Below, one piece after another: positions 1 to 9,462 of a DNA stretch of 40,161 bases. Below the pieces are notes generated by a model, which saw nothing but the letters and a program-made list of their open reading frames with translations, was not told the origin of the DNA and ran no database searches. The stretch lies in assembly GCA_018676275.1 (NCBI GenBank), contig JABHFC010000098.1, positions 1 to 40,161 on the forward strand, written 5' to 3'. Position 1 is the stretch's first letter. Each line of letters starts with the position of its first letter. The stretch is from Gammaproteobacteria bacterium. Its GTDB lineage: Bacteria; Pseudomonadota; Gammaproteobacteria; Eutrophobiales; Eutrophobiaceae. A program made the translations under genes and the position numbers.

Positions 1-2282
1 ATCTGATACAGACCAACCAGACGTACCTTGCTCATAATAATCGGTGTGACCAGAAGGTTCGCAAAGATGGAAAACAGCATTGTTGCGGCAGCTAATGCAC
101 CAAACTGTGCAACAACCGTAAAATTGGAAAATAACAGAACGCCAAAACCCAGAGATAAAGCCAGGCTTGATACGATTAGCGGTGTGGCCTCTTCCTGGAC
201 AGCAATATAGACAGCTTCTTTGTAATTCGACGTTCGCCTGCAAAGTTCATTATAACGTGCGAGTAAATGTATGGTGCCATCGACTGCTATACCGATAGCG
301 ATGACAGCGACCATTGCAGTTCCCGGGTTTAATGAAATATCCAGTAGTCCCATGATGCCGAACATAAGTGCGATTGGAATAATTGCCGGCACCAGGGCTA
401 TCAAGCCACCCTTAAACGAGGTAAACATTGCTGACATGATAATGAAGATCAATGTCAGCAATATCGCCAGGGCTTTAATCTGCGCCACCATCAGGTTTTC
501 AGCGGCAGAATTCACCATCAGATTTTCACCAATGATATGTGCTTTCATCTCCGGACCAATGATGTGTTTAACCGTATCTTCGAGTTCCTCTATGTAGCTG
601 TTCAGTGTGTGTGAATCACTGACATTGTGACGAACGACAATATTCGCGCGACTGTAATCGTGACTAACATAACTATCAAGATCACTGCGGTGAAAAAACA
701 TCAGGTACTGGGCAACCAGTTGTCGTGTTTTCGGCAATGATAATTCGGCAAAATCACCTCTAAATTCCCTGTTCACGAAAGCAAGATGATCTGCCAGGGA
801 GATGCTTCGATCAAACACACCCTGTTTTTTCATGAAATCCTGAATTTGTTTCAGCTTTTCAATGTTTTTTGGATCATGAAAAGAATTTTTCGTTTTTGTT
901 TCCAGGGTAATAAAGAAAATCTTGATACCGGCAAGATCTTCATGAATACGCTTTGTATCCTGAATTAAGGGCCTGTCGCTGGGAAAATAGGATAAAGGAT
1001 CATTCGTGACATAAAGTGTTGAGGCCTGGTAAATGAAAAACAGGCAAAGCAGAGTCGTTCCAATCAAAATTGCACCCGGGAAACGATCTTGGGAATAGCG
1101 GAAACTCTTGATTACCCTATCAGGAATACTGCTGCGTGTTTCATCGCTGTCTAATTGGCGAGCCTGGTTTGGTCCGAATATTGACAGGATCAAAGGAACC
1201 ACCAGTATCGTGATGATGCCGTTGGCAAGCATGGCAAAAGTAGAAGCTATCGCGAAGTGCTGGATCAAGCCAATATCACTAAACATATTACTGGCAAAGC
1301 CCAGGGATGTAGTCAATACAGTCAACATTAATGGTAAACCAATATGACTGGCCATGTATTCGATTGCTTCTTTGCGCGGTTCCTTTTCAGCTGTGGATAA
1401 ACCACGGAAGAATGCTGACATTAAATGTGTGTCTTCAGTCGAGCCGATCACAATTATTAATGACGGTAACATTGCACTGAGAATATTTAGCGGAATTCCG
1501 GTCCAGCCTAGCATGCCAAATGTCCAGACAATGGTAAGTGTAGATGTTGCCAATGGAATAAAAGCAGACAAACCTCTACGCATAAAAAATAAAATGGCGA
1601 GTACCAGTATTAAACCTGACAAAGGACCGAGAAGAACGAAGTCCTCGTACAAACTCTTTTTCAATTCAGCATTAATACGTGGTGAACCAACCTGTGTCAT
1701 ATGCTCAAAGCCTGAGCGGTGTTCGCTCAGCAAGGACTCCATCGCATCAAACATGGTACGACTGAAGTTCTTTTCATCATTAGTATTTTCTACTGCAACT
1801 ATCATTGCAGTAACGCTGCCATCGTCAGAAAAGAAATTGCCCTGATAAAGCGGATTCGCCATGGCATTTTGCTTTGCTATTTGCGCTTCTTCATCCGTTT
1901 GTGGTGCATCGCGCAGAACCGGCTTTGTATCAACTTTGCCGTCTTTTCCATCAATGGTATGCAGGCTATAAAGACTATCGACCCGGCTAACGTTAGGGAT
2001 TTGTTCCAGATCTTCGTGTAGTTTTTGTAGCCTGCCCAGCTTCGCCGGGGTCCATAACTGGCTATCCTTGATATAAATTATTGTCTTGTTATCGGTACCA
2101 AATTCACCAGCAACACGTTGATAGATTAACCTTCCCGGATCATTTGCTGGTATTAAACTGTCAACACCAGTGTCTATTTCCAGTTTGGGCAAACCTCCAG
2201 CGAAGAATAAAGTAACAATCAGAAGTGCAAGAAAAACACCCTTACGATCATTGCAACCGAGCATGAATAATTTGGTAATCAT
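1..2282 (-). CDS. MMPL/RND superfamily exporter (3' end beyond window)
   Basis: The ORF track misses this gene because it runs off the left edge. Reading the minus strand from the ATG at 2282 gives about 760 residues with no stop in my translation. The N-terminus (MITKLFML) is followed by a membrane segment at about residues 14-31, a large periplasmic loop, a cluster of membrane helices, a second periplasmic loop and a second helix cluster, which is the duplicated RND architecture. Two family-typical stretches are visible: VIGSTEDTHLMSAF in the first half and AIGIAVDGTIHLLARY in the second. This is the COG1033/MMPL type (predicted exporters of lipids or hydrophobic molecules), not the AcrB drug-pump type. 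Its ATG overlaps the TGA of the upstream LolA-like gene (ATGA), so translation is probably coupled. The substrate is unknown. Only the C-terminal end is missing. Confidence 0.88.
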   Translation of the reverse strand, partial: MITKLFMLGCNDRKGVFLALLIVTLFFAGGLPKLEIDTGVDSLIPANDPGRLIYQRVAGEFGTDNKTIIYIKDSQLWTPAKLGRLQKLHEDLEQIPNVSRVDSLYSLHTIDGKDGKVDTKPVLRDAPQTDEEAQIAKQNAMANPLYQGNFFSDDGSVTAMIVAVENTNDEKNFSRTMFDAMESLLSEHRSGFEHMTQVGSPRINAELKKSLYEDFVLLGPLSGLILVLAILFFMRRGLSAFIPLATSTLTIVWTFGMLGWTGIPLNILSAMLPSLIIVIGSTEDTHLMSAFFRGLSTAEKEPRKEAIEYMASHIGLPLMLTVLTTSLGFASNMFSDIGLIQHFAIASTFAMLANGIITILVVPLILSIFGPNQARQLDSDETRSSIPDRVIKSFRYSQDRFPGAILIGTTLLCLFFIYQASTLYVTNDPLSYFPSDRPLIQDTKRIHEDLAGIKIFFITLETKTKNSFHDPKNIEKLKQIQDFMKKQGVFDRSISLADHLAFVNREFRGDFAELSLPKTRQLVAQYLMFFHRSDLDSYVSHDYSRANIVVRHNVSDSHTLNSYIEELEDTVKHIIGPEMKAHIIGENLMVNSAAENLMVAQIKALAILLTLIFIIMSAMFTSFKGGLIALVPAIIPIALMFGIMGLLDISLNPGTAMVAVIAIGIAVDGTIHLLARYNELCRRTSNYKEAVYIAVQEEATPLIVSSLALSLGFGVLLFSNFTVVAQFGALAAATMLFSIFANLLVTPIIMSKVRLVGLYQ

Positions 2283-3196
2283 GGCTGCACCATTACCTCA
2301 TCATCTAGTTGAGATAGCTGTTCTTCATTATTAACGGACATGACCACTTCTTCTTCAGCCTCTGTTTCATCATCCATGTCTTCTGGTGGAATATAAGGAT
2401 GATTTTGATAAAGCCATTCTGCTGTGAATATTTCCGCTGGCACATAGTCATGAGAAAAAAGTCTACGTGTAACTTTAAGCAATGACTGATGTTGCTCCTT
2501 GATATCCTCTATCAAGATCATGCCCGACCGCCACATATCTCCATCCACCGCTCTGATATCGTGATGACTTTGACGCTTGTGTACCCGACCATGACTATCA
2601 TAGTGCTCAGTCTGACTAATAAAAAAGTTGTCCTGGCGCACAAAGTGACGTCGTAGAGGTTTAGTTAAATTTACATCTTCGTTCAAACCATGCACATCAA
2701 TAGTAAAATACTGCATATTCCTGATTGTTCTGTTTTGTCGTCTTGTATATTGATAATCAGACAATTTTTCTCCAATAATATTTTCGACAGAAAAGTCAGT
2801 CCCCAGGAAATTTCCGTCACTGCTTTCACCTTTACTTTCGATAAGTTGCTCGGCGAACGCTGGCAAATATATTGACTTGGTCATAACTCCCAATGGGTCC
2901 CGTGTAGCCAATACAGCTACACCCCTTATTTCATGCGGAAAATCAAACACCAGCATGAATTTGGCCGTTCCATCTTCTTCCACTCTTGAATAACGATGTG
3001 CTTTTCGAGTATCTCGTTTACCATTGCGATCACTCATTACCATTGACTGCTCTTCGTAAACGTATGGGTATTGCTGGTGACGATTGTAGACCTCTTCCAT
3101 TATTTCCCGACCATTCAATTCCATTGACGACTCTGCATAGGCTAGCGAAGAAATTGCCGTCACTAAGAATAGAGGAATATGGAAAAATAGTTTCAT
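2279..3196 (-). CDS. LolA-like outer-membrane lipoprotein-sorting family protein
   Basis: The track ORF begins at 3280, but the internal ATG at 3196 gives a clean signal peptide (MKLFFHIPLFLVTAISSLAYA, cleavage before ESSM) and lies 4 nt after the pqiC stop, with GGAGAG upstream. The mature protein of about 284 residues resembles the family annotated as outer membrane lipoprotein-sorting protein (LolA_like fold). Visible features are an N-terminal ELNGREIMEEVYNRH segment, central beta-rich stretches such as KFMLVFDFPHEIRGVAVL, and an acidic C-terminal tail. Members are usually paired with an MMPL/RND exporter, as here. The inferred role is a periplasmic carrier that receives a lipid or lipoprotein-like cargo from the exporter. 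It is not LolA itself, since no LolB or LolCDE is nearby. The cargo is unknown. Confidence 0.82.
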   Translation of the reverse strand: MKLFFHIPLFLVTAISSLAYAESSMELNGREIMEEVYNRHQQYPYVYEEQSMVMSDRNGKRDTRKAHRYSRVEEDGTAKFMLVFDFPHEIRGVAVLATRDPLGVMTKSIYLPAFAEQLIESKGESSDGNFLGTDFSVENIIGEKLSDYQYTRRQNRTIRNMQYFTIDVHGLNEDVNLTKPLRRHFVRQDNFFISQTEHYDSHGRVHKRQSHHDIRAVDGDMWRSGMILIEDIKEQHQSLLKVTRRLFSHDYVPAEIFTAEWLYQNHPYIPPEDMDDETEAEEEVVMSVNNEEQLSQLDDEVMVQP

Positions 3197-3200
3197 TAGT

Positions 3201-3830
3201 CTATTGCTCTCCCTCCAGCGCAAGGATGCTGGAAGATATCTGATCACAAAGCCCGGCAAAAAGATCCTGCATGTCAGCAACTATTTGATCGTAGTCGCCA
3301 TCGTCAATATCGGAGTCACTTTGTAACGATGCATGGTACATACCCAGTTCTTCTTCGTCGGCATTACTCAGTTGCCATCGTGCTGAAAGCTGAACTCTAC
3401 CATCGTCATCTAGTTCGAATTTACCCATATGCACCTGAACCCGATAGTCCGGTAGGGTCGCAGAGCGATTCAATGGTGAGCCAATATCAATCGTGGATAA
3501 CCTGATCGCCAGATTAACAGCCAGAGTTCGCAAAAGATTTTTGCGCAGGTTACCACCCCACTGATTGCGTTCAGAAAAATGCAGACGATTATCGCCATTA
3601 CGCGTGACTATCTGGAAGCGTTCCAGGTACCTTGGTATATGCAGGTCAATGAGTTCAATTGCCAACTGGTTTTCTGTATCAATCTCGGGAGCATTCGCTT
3701 CAACGGCATCAATAAGATAATAATTCACGCCATTCTTTGATCCGCTGCCAAAGCAACCGGTCAATAATGCACATACCGTAATCAACAATAAAACCGGCAA
3801 TAAAGAAATTGATTTGTGATTATTCATCAT
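3201..3830 (-). CDS. pqiC: PqiC, outer-membrane lipoprotein of the PqiABC system
   Basis: A 209-residue protein with a lipoprotein signal peptide: two Met codons, a hydrophobic run, and the lipobox LLTGC at about residues 22-26. The rest matches the PqiC/YmbA family (ABC-type transport auxiliary lipoprotein), for example NYYLIDAVEA just after the signal and a conserved IPRYLERFQIVTR stretch. In E. coli PqiC is anchored in the outer membrane and docks the PqiB tube. Its ATG overlaps the pqiB TAA by one base. The position directly after a three-MCE protein makes the assignment firm. The residue after the lipid-modified Cys is Phe, not Asp, which is consistent with outer-membrane sorting. Confidence 0.86.
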   Translation of the reverse strand: MMNNHKSISLLPVLLLITVCALLTGCFGSGSKNGVNYYLIDAVEANAPEIDTENQLAIELIDLHIPRYLERFQIVTRNGDNRLHFSERNQWGGNLRKNLLRTLAVNLAIRLSTIDIGSPLNRSATLPDYRVQVHMGKFELDDDGRVQLSARWQLSNADEEELGMYHASLQSDSDIDDGDYDQIVADMQDLFAGLCDQISSSILALEGEQ

Positions 3831-5476
3831 TATTCCTCTTCAATATCCTTGCCGAATATTAATGACTGTGGGTTACGTTCCAGAGTTTCGACCAGAGCGC
3901 GGATAGAACGTGCGGTTTCTTCCAGCTCAGCACTGAGCTTGATGACGTTATACTGTAAGGGTGAATTAGGCTTGAGAACCCGATTTGTCAAAGTTAGAGT
4001 CTCTTCCAGTTTTTCCAAAGCGACATGACCCGCATTAATGGCTTCTTTCAGATTAGACTCATCAACTTTTCGCATTATGCTGCGGAAAGATTCCAGCGAG
4101 TCCTGCAGATCGGAAACTATCACCGGAATTTCCGGATTATTGATAACCTTGTTAGCCCCCCTCAGGGTAGATAACAATTCCGAACCAATTTCTTCGATTT
4201 CCAGCCCATCCAGCTTGGCAACAAATCGTTCGACGGATGCTGTAATTGCATCAAAGTTGGAGGCGGGAATGGTGGGTAATTCCGGAACCCTGGTGTCAGT
4301 TCCACTAAGCAATACTTCTGTATCAGGATGCATATCCAACTCAATAAACAATTGCCCGGTTAATAAACTACCGGTACGCAACTGCGCCCTGAGTCCACGT
4401 TCCACTAACACGTTCATTACATGATAGGGAGAATCCTGCTCATCACCATCACTGGCAATAATTCTTTCCGGTTCAATTTCAATAAGAACGGGTATACGAA
4501 ATGTTGTGTCCTTACTTTCAAACTCCAGTCGGATATCCAGTACAGAGCCAATTTTAATACCTTTAAATTCAACCGGTGCCCCGATACTCAAACCACGTAC
4601 CGAGCTATCGAAAAAGACAATGAAATTAATCTTCTTGGTGTAAGAGTATTCCTTAATAGTTGTGTAATCGTCGAAAAGCGTAAACACGAGATCTTCTTCA
4701 TATTCGGTAACTGGTTCCAGTGTTGCCGGTGTTTCAAACGCGATACCACCGAACACTAACGAAGCCACTGATTCCATTTCCATCTTGAAACCATCAGCAC
4801 CCATCGTTACTTCCATGCCACTGACATTCCAGAATCGGGTATTACCGCGTATTAACTGATCAAACGGTTCTTTTATGAATGCGTGTATAAAAACACTTTT
4901 GCGATCTGTACCAAGCTCATGACCGAGCACCTCGCCGGCTTCCATACCCTGGTAATAAATCGGTGAGCCGGTATCAATTGAGCCCAGTCTCCCCGAGATC
5001 AGGGAAATACGCTTGCCGGCTTCATTAGCGGTGACCACCGGTGCCTTTTCAAGACCAACAAAATGTGATTGTGGCGCCCCCGGACCCGGCTCGATTTCGA
5101 TATAGGCGCCGGAGATCAAAGTGCTTAGTCCAGACACGCCCTTTAAACCGAATTGAGGCTTAACCACCCAGAAACGGGTATTACGACGCAGGAAATGATC
5201 AGTGCCCTTATCGAACTCGCCTGATATCAAAACATGTGACAAGTCATCGCTAAACCGAATTTGCTCAACCATGCCAATAGAGACGTTCTTATACTTTATT
5301 TTAGTTTTACCAACCTCAATACCTTCAGCTGTTTTGAAACTGATGCTCGCCTTGGGACCCTGTTCGGATAATGTCTTTACTACCAACCAGCCACCAACAA
5401 TGACGGTAATCAGAGGTATTAACCAGACCATTGATGGGCCTGATCGTTTGCTCACATGTGGATTAGAGACTTGCAT
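3830..5476 (-). CDS. pqiB: PqiB, MCE-domain periplasm-spanning lipid transport protein
   Basis: A 548-residue protein with one N-terminal membrane anchor (residues about 16-33, VWLIPLITVIVGGWLVV) followed by three MCE/MlaD repeats. They start near KASISFKTAEGIEVGKTKIKYKNV, near RLGSIDTGSPIYYQGMEAGEV and near VFFDSSVRGLSIGAPVEFKGIKIG. A C-terminal helical segment follows (SVERFVAKLDGL through RALVETLERNP), which forms the alpha-helical tube in PqiB. The length matches the three-MCE PqiB (about 546 residues) and not the seven-MCE YebT. Its ATG overlaps the pqiA stop by one base (TAATG). The known family role is a conduit for phospholipid between inner and outer membranes. Confidence 0.93.
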   Translation of the reverse strand: MQVSNPHVSKRSGPSMVWLIPLITVIVGGWLVVKTLSEQGPKASISFKTAEGIEVGKTKIKYKNVSIGMVEQIRFSDDLSHVLISGEFDKGTDHFLRRNTRFWVVKPQFGLKGVSGLSTLISGAYIEIEPGPGAPQSHFVGLEKAPVVTANEAGKRISLISGRLGSIDTGSPIYYQGMEAGEVLGHELGTDRKSVFIHAFIKEPFDQLIRGNTRFWNVSGMEVTMGADGFKMEMESVASLVFGGIAFETPATLEPVTEYEEDLVFTLFDDYTTIKEYSYTKKINFIVFFDSSVRGLSIGAPVEFKGIKIGSVLDIRLEFESKDTTFRIPVLIEIEPERIIASDGDEQDSPYHVMNVLVERGLRAQLRTGSLLTGQLFIELDMHPDTEVLLSGTDTRVPELPTIPASNFDAITASVERFVAKLDGLEIEEIGSELLSTLRGANKVINNPEIPVIVSDLQDSLESFRSIMRKVDESNLKEAINAGHVALEKLEETLTLTNRVLKPNSPLQYNVIKLSAELEETARSIRALVETLERNPQSLIFGKDIEEE

Positions 5477-6720
5477 TATAGTGTCTGATCGTTTTCTCTT
5501 ACGTTATCCCAAATAAGTCGGGGATCAAAATGATGTGCGGCAAACATCGTCACCACCACTACTCCTGCAAAGAACGAGGCTCCGATACCAGGGCGAATAG
5601 TTGAAAGGGCATCAAGACTAACCAGCGCCGACAACAAACCCACCAGGAATATATCCACCATCGACCATGCGCCGACCACTTCAGTGATGCGATATAACAT
5701 GGTGCGATCTTTTGGCCGCCAGAGAGATTTTCTCTGCACCGATAACAAAAGGTAACTGAGCACAATGAGCTTCATGACCGGCACGACAATACTGGCAACA
5801 AAAACTATCATGGCTAAACCCCACATACCAGAGTGGATCAAATGTACCACTCCGCTAAGGATTGTACTGGGTTCACCCTGACCAAAACGTATTACTGTCA
5901 TTACCGGGTAGAGATTAGCGGGAATAATCAAAACAACCGCCGCCATCAATAGAGCCCAGGTCGCTTCGATACTGTTGTGCTTGCGATGATGCAGCGGTGT
6001 CGCGCATCGCGGGCAATGCTGTTGATGGCCTTGCTCTTCACTGAGCAAGCCACAGGTATGACAGTTAAGATATATTGCATCAGGATTCAAATCGGATTCG
6101 TTCGGATTTGAATGAGGTGTAAGTGACCAAAGTACTTTTGGATCAAAATTCGTTCTGGCGGCAGCAAAGATAATCAACAAGGCACAAAGGGCAAAAAATG
6201 AGGTGCCGATAATGACATTCGCGATATCCTGTAATTTAACTATGGCAATCAATACACCCAACATAAACACGCTAACCAGACTCCAGGGTGTGATCATATT
6301 GATAACGCGATAAATCGGACCCATGCCTGCCGGGACATAGCCCAGTCGCACGGATACCAGCAAATACAGCATTCCGACTATTGCTATAAAAGGAAACCCG
6401 ATGCTGGTGAAGAAAATTATTAAGCCCAGATCTCCCATGCCCATCTCGTACATGGCCCAACCACCAGACATCAGTACATTCTCCACAACCCGGCCACCAA
6501 GAGTTAATGATAGAAAGGGAAAACTATTGGCCAGCAATAACAGTATGAGAGCAGTGAAATAAAGAGCCAGGCTACGGTTGAGGGAATCGGGGATGTGTCT
6601 ATACAAGAGGGAACCACAGAAGTCACAGCTCGCCTTGGCGCCCACTGGTATTGGTATATATCGATGCAGATGATCGCACTCGTGACAAGCGCTGAGCTCA
6701 CCCGCCGAAACATCAGACAT
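5476..6720 (-). CDS. pqiA: PqiA, inner-membrane partner of PqiB
   Basis: A 414-residue polytopic membrane protein made of two homologous halves, each a zinc-ribbon-like Cys cluster followed by membrane helices. The first cluster is C12/C15 with C32/C35 (CHEC ... CDFC). The second is CHTC ... CPRC at about residues 219-238. Repeated hydrophobic stretches such as LYFTALILLLLANSFPFLSL and NLYPVMTV with a Pro-containing helix are typical of PqiA. It is the first gene of the pqiABC unit and overlaps pqiB by one base. The upstream spacer is about 170 bp and includes a TATAAT box. In E. coli this operon is stress-inducible through SoxRS. I see no recognisable SoxS site here. Confidence 0.92.
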   Translation of the reverse strand: MSDVSAGELSACHECDHLHRYIPIPVGAKASCDFCGSLLYRHIPDSLNRSLALYFTALILLLLANSFPFLSLTLGGRVVENVLMSGGWAMYEMGMGDLGLIIFFTSIGFPFIAIVGMLYLLVSVRLGYVPAGMGPIYRVINMITPWSLVSVFMLGVLIAIVKLQDIANVIIGTSFFALCALLIIFAAARTNFDPKVLWSLTPHSNPNESDLNPDAIYLNCHTCGLLSEEQGHQQHCPRCATPLHHRKHNSIEATWALLMAAVVLIIPANLYPVMTVIRFGQGEPSTILSGVVHLIHSGMWGLAMIVFVASIVVPVMKLIVLSYLLLSVQRKSLWRPKDRTMLYRITEVVGAWSMVDIFLVGLLSALVSLDALSTIRPGIGASFFAGVVVVTMFAAHHFDPRLIWDNVRENDQTL

Positions 6721-6802
6721 TTTTAATCCCCGGAATTGTTCTTATAATTTTTAGTAATACCGCAACAAGATTCTGCCTGTATAAGAACCAGAAGCCAAGC
6801 AA

Positions 6803-6808
6803 ATTATA
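6803..6808 (-). promoter_or_regulatory. Possible -10 box upstream of pqiA
   Basis: On the minus strand the sequence reads CCTATAATTTG about 80 nt before the pqiA ATG, a perfect TATAAT. No convincing -35 hexamer lies 16-18 bp upstream, so this is a tentative promoter for the five-gene pqi unit. Confidence 0.28.
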
Positions 6809-6894
6809 GGCCGACAAATGCTGAAACTCTGTCTAATAGAGCAACTTACGACTCAAAATTGAATATTTACAGGGATAGCTGATAATTTACCGTT

Positions 6895-8043
6895 TTACTC
6901 ACTTTCTTCTTCAAAAAAAGCATTTATTTCATCCATGCGCGTCTCTGCATCCCTGTAGCCCAGGGCCATTAGTTCTGAAATATAATCCTGTTGAAACATC
7001 ACCATACTTAACAAATCATTCGATCGTGTTTCCTTTGTACCCAGACCACGCGTCATAAAGCGAAATGCTGGTGGTAAATTCGGCTCGAATTGATTAGCCA
7101 TTTCGCCAAGATTCCTGGAAGGTCGCAACAATAATAATTTGACTGGTTCCAAATCATGATCCTGTGGCTCAGCATGAGCCTCAATCAGTGAATTGATCCG
7201 TTCAAGCCGCAGCGCATCATTATCAAAAACATCAAGAAAAATAGCATTGAACATGGAGCCGACCACTTGTGCCGGGGGGGGATAGTCATCGATCATGTCG
7301 ACAGCCTGTTCTTCCGGGGTGGGTAAATAGCGGGTTGATATAGCCAGTATTCGCCGCGCGCCAATATGAATCGCAGGTGACAGGGGCGCCGTCAAACGAA
7401 TGCCACCGTCTCCATACCACTCTCCTTTAACTTGCACAGCAGGAAAAAATAGAGGAAGTGAAGCCGAGGCCATAATATGTTCTACCTGAATATCAGACAT
7501 GACACTTTCTCGGTGTGCCCTCTCCCAGTGTTTAACATCCTCACCATGCACCCAGGTAATTGACTGACCTGTCGAATAACTGGAAGCGGTGATCGCGATT
7601 CCTTTCAATTCCCCACTGGCGATATTGGACTCAATACCTTTTAAACAACCATGTTCAGCTCGAAAGATGCGCTCTAGAAACTCTCTAAGCGGTTCGGTAT
7701 CGACCATGGCGCGGACCTTAACCTGTTTCGAAGCCCTGCCCATAATCAGACGTACAGCCCACCCACCTACATGCATCAGTATTGATGGAGCGTCCACTCT
7801 GAAAACATGATCAATTGTTAATCCGGCCCAGATATTGGCAAGATTTTCGATTCTGCTTTCAAAACTGCCGCTTTCATTTGCCAGGTAAGCTGCGTTGATA
7901 GCGCCTGCTGATACTCCGGTAATTATGGGAAAGCGGATTTCCTTATGATGATGTGCGAGACCACGCAAAAAGCCAACCTGATAAGCAGCACGTGCACCGC
8001 CGCCGCTCATTACCAGACCAAGATCATCGCCCTTAATATTCAT
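6895..8043 (-). CDS. Patatin-like phospholipase (RssA/RpsA-like)
   Basis: A 382-residue protein with the complete patatin catalytic set. The oxyanion loop is SGGGARAAY at residues 13-21, the nucleophile elbow GVSAG has Ser45, and the catalytic Asp is D212 in the DGG motif (YGDGGIRLTAP). There is no signal peptide and no transmembrane segment, so it is likely a cytosolic serine lipase or phospholipase. The C-terminal 100 residues (LLLLRPSRNLGEMANQFE and beyond) are typical of bacterial patatin-like proteins of this length. It is probably a single-gene unit: the spacers are about 170 bp to pqiA and 92 bp to the upstream permease gene. The natural substrate is unknown. Confidence 0.87.
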   Translation of the reverse strand: MNIKGDDLGLVMSGGGARAAYQVGFLRGLAHHHKEIRFPIITGVSAGAINAAYLANESGSFESRIENLANIWAGLTIDHVFRVDAPSILMHVGGWAVRLIMGRASKQVKVRAMVDTEPLREFLERIFRAEHGCLKGIESNIASGELKGIAITASSYSTGQSITWVHGEDVKHWERAHRESVMSDIQVEHIMASASLPLFFPAVQVKGEWYGDGGIRLTAPLSPAIHIGARRILAISTRYLPTPEEQAVDMIDDYPPPAQVVGSMFNAIFLDVFDNDALRLERINSLIEAHAEPQDHDLEPVKLLLLRPSRNLGEMANQFEPNLPPAFRFMTRGLGTKETRSNDLLSMVMFQQDYISELMALGYRDAETRMDEINAFFEEESE

Positions 8044-8135
8044 TCTTATCGATCAAGATTAATTTCAGTGTTGTCATTATGCCTCTAAAACAAATCGTTC
8101 GCCTGTCTCACTAAAAGTTACTCTCCAATAAATAT

Positions 8136-9365
8136 CTAAATTATATCGCTTATAAATTGAATGCCTTTGACCAAAACAAAAGCAGAGCTCGCCATAAAAG
8201 CAATTAATGATACCCAGGCTGGAAATACTATTATTCCTTCAGGTGAAGGGTCTCGACTTTTGATTCGCCAGAGTGCCAGACTAACAATAGAAAATACCGT
8301 TAGTAAAATAAGTGATGTCGCTTCAGCCAGAGTCGCCAGGCTTCCTAACAACGCCAATATCATTACTATTATTGATGCAATAAGCGTGGCATAGACAGGT
8401 GTTCGTGTTCGCTGATTTACTCTGGACAGGAAAGAGGGTAATTGATTATTGCTACTCAGGCCATAGAGGACACGCGAGGCCATAATTATTTGTATAAGGG
8501 CGCCGTTTATAATTGCGAACAAACCAATAACACTGATTAATACAGCATTCTTCCCTGTGTAATGCTCATAGAGTAAAGCAAGCGGTGCCTCACTTTTAAC
8601 AAGGGTTTCCATTGGTAAACCCAAAACCGTCACTGTCATTATCACCAGATACAATACTGTTGTGATACCTAGAGTTAAAAGGATCGCAAGAGGTAAGTTG
8701 CGCCTTACATTTTTTACCTCCTCGGCAACATTAACCATGTCTTCAAAACCAATGAAGGCGTAGAACGCGAGAATTGCACCGGCAAAAAGTACGCCCCCAT
8801 CTGCGGTGCTGAAAGACGGAATAAATTGAGGCCATTGTTCAGGAAGCTGGGTAAAGGCGTCACGGCTCACAATAATCACTAAAATAAGTCCGCCAATTTC
8901 TATCACTGTGATCAATGCAGCTATGGTGACGGATTCAGCAATACCCCACACAGCAATAACGAACAAAACAGATGTGATTACAATGATGATGAGAACTCTG
9001 TCGACTACAAAGAATTCATGAAAATAACCCACGAATCCGTTAACCAGGGCAGCAGCCGAAACAACGCCCGCGAATGCAACAGCCAGGCCAATAACGGTAG
9101 CAAGACTTGTGGATGAAAAGCCATTTTCTACATACACAGCCTCTCCGGCCGCACGCGGGAACCTTGCTGATAGCTCAGCGAAGGCCATACCAATCAAAAT
9201 TGCCATAATGGATGCCAGCAGAAAGGATGCCGGAGCCAGATACCCTGCCACTGCTGCGAGTTCGCCAACCAGAGCATATATACCTGCTCCCACTGTCGTG
9301 CCAAGACCATAGAGCACCATCATGGGTAAGGACAGGCTACGTTTCAGGGCAGTATTTTCTGGCAT
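8136..9365 (-). CDS. APC-family amino acid/polyamine permease
   Basis: A 409-residue polytopic protein, with about 11-12 hydrophobic helices by eye. The N-terminus carries the APC substrate-binding motif region in helix 1, GLGTTVGAGIYALVGELAAVAG. The helix-6-like segment FYAFIGFEDMVNVAEEVKNVRRNLPLAI matches the conserved APC FxGFE...EE..NP pattern. It sits at the short end for the family. The specificity cannot be read from sequence: the nearest resemblance is to generic amino acid permeases of the YhdG/CAT type. It is divergent from the small membrane protein at 9463 and has its own promoter between them. Confidence 0.85.
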   Translation of the reverse strand: MPENTALKRSLSLPMMVLYGLGTTVGAGIYALVGELAAVAGYLAPASFLLASIMAILIGMAFAELSARFPRAAGEAVYVENGFSSTSLATVIGLAVAFAGVVSAAALVNGFVGYFHEFFVVDRVLIIIVITSVLFVIAVWGIAESVTIAALITVIEIGGLILVIIVSRDAFTQLPEQWPQFIPSFSTADGGVLFAGAILAFYAFIGFEDMVNVAEEVKNVRRNLPLAILLTLGITTVLYLVIMTVTVLGLPMETLVKSEAPLALLYEHYTGKNAVLISVIGLFAIINGALIQIIMASRVLYGLSSNNQLPSFLSRVNQRTRTPVYATLIASIIVMILALLGSLATLAEATSLILLTVFSIVSLALWRIKSRDPSPEGIIVFPAWVSLIAFMASSAFVLVKGIQFISDII

Positions 9366-9401
9366 AGCATATTTATATCAGGAACACTCTCATAATTCCT
9401 T

Positions 9402-9431
9402 TTTATAGTTATAAAAGACCTTCAATATCAA
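9402..9431 (-). promoter_or_regulatory. Sigma70-type promoter for the APC permease
   Basis: On the minus strand, TTGATA (9426-9431) and TATAAA (9402-9407) are separated by 18 bp and lie about 40 nt before the permease ATG. Both hexamers match the consensus at 5 of 6 positions. It sits back to back with the divergent extended -10 element at 9448-9456. Confidence 0.5.
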
Positions 9432-9447
9432 TTTTTCTGTCTCTATT

Positions 9448-9456
9448 TGCTATAAT
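9448..9456 (+). promoter_or_regulatory. Consensus extended -10 promoter placing +1 on an ATG
   Basis: The sequence TGCTATAAT is a perfect TGnTATAAT extended -10 element. No good -35 hexamer is present, which extended -10 promoters do not require. With the last T at -7, position +1 falls on 9463, exactly the A of the ATG of the downstream small gene. The transcript would then be leaderless. No Shine-Dalgarno sequence is visible before that ATG, which agrees. Confidence 0.55.
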
Positions 9457-9462
9457 TTGAAC

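Noticed and set aside
271-2021. Plus-strand ORFs of 60-163 aa opposite the RND exporter
   Set aside because: They lie antisense to a long, family-consistent minus-strand reading frame and have no recognisable domain; they are shadows.
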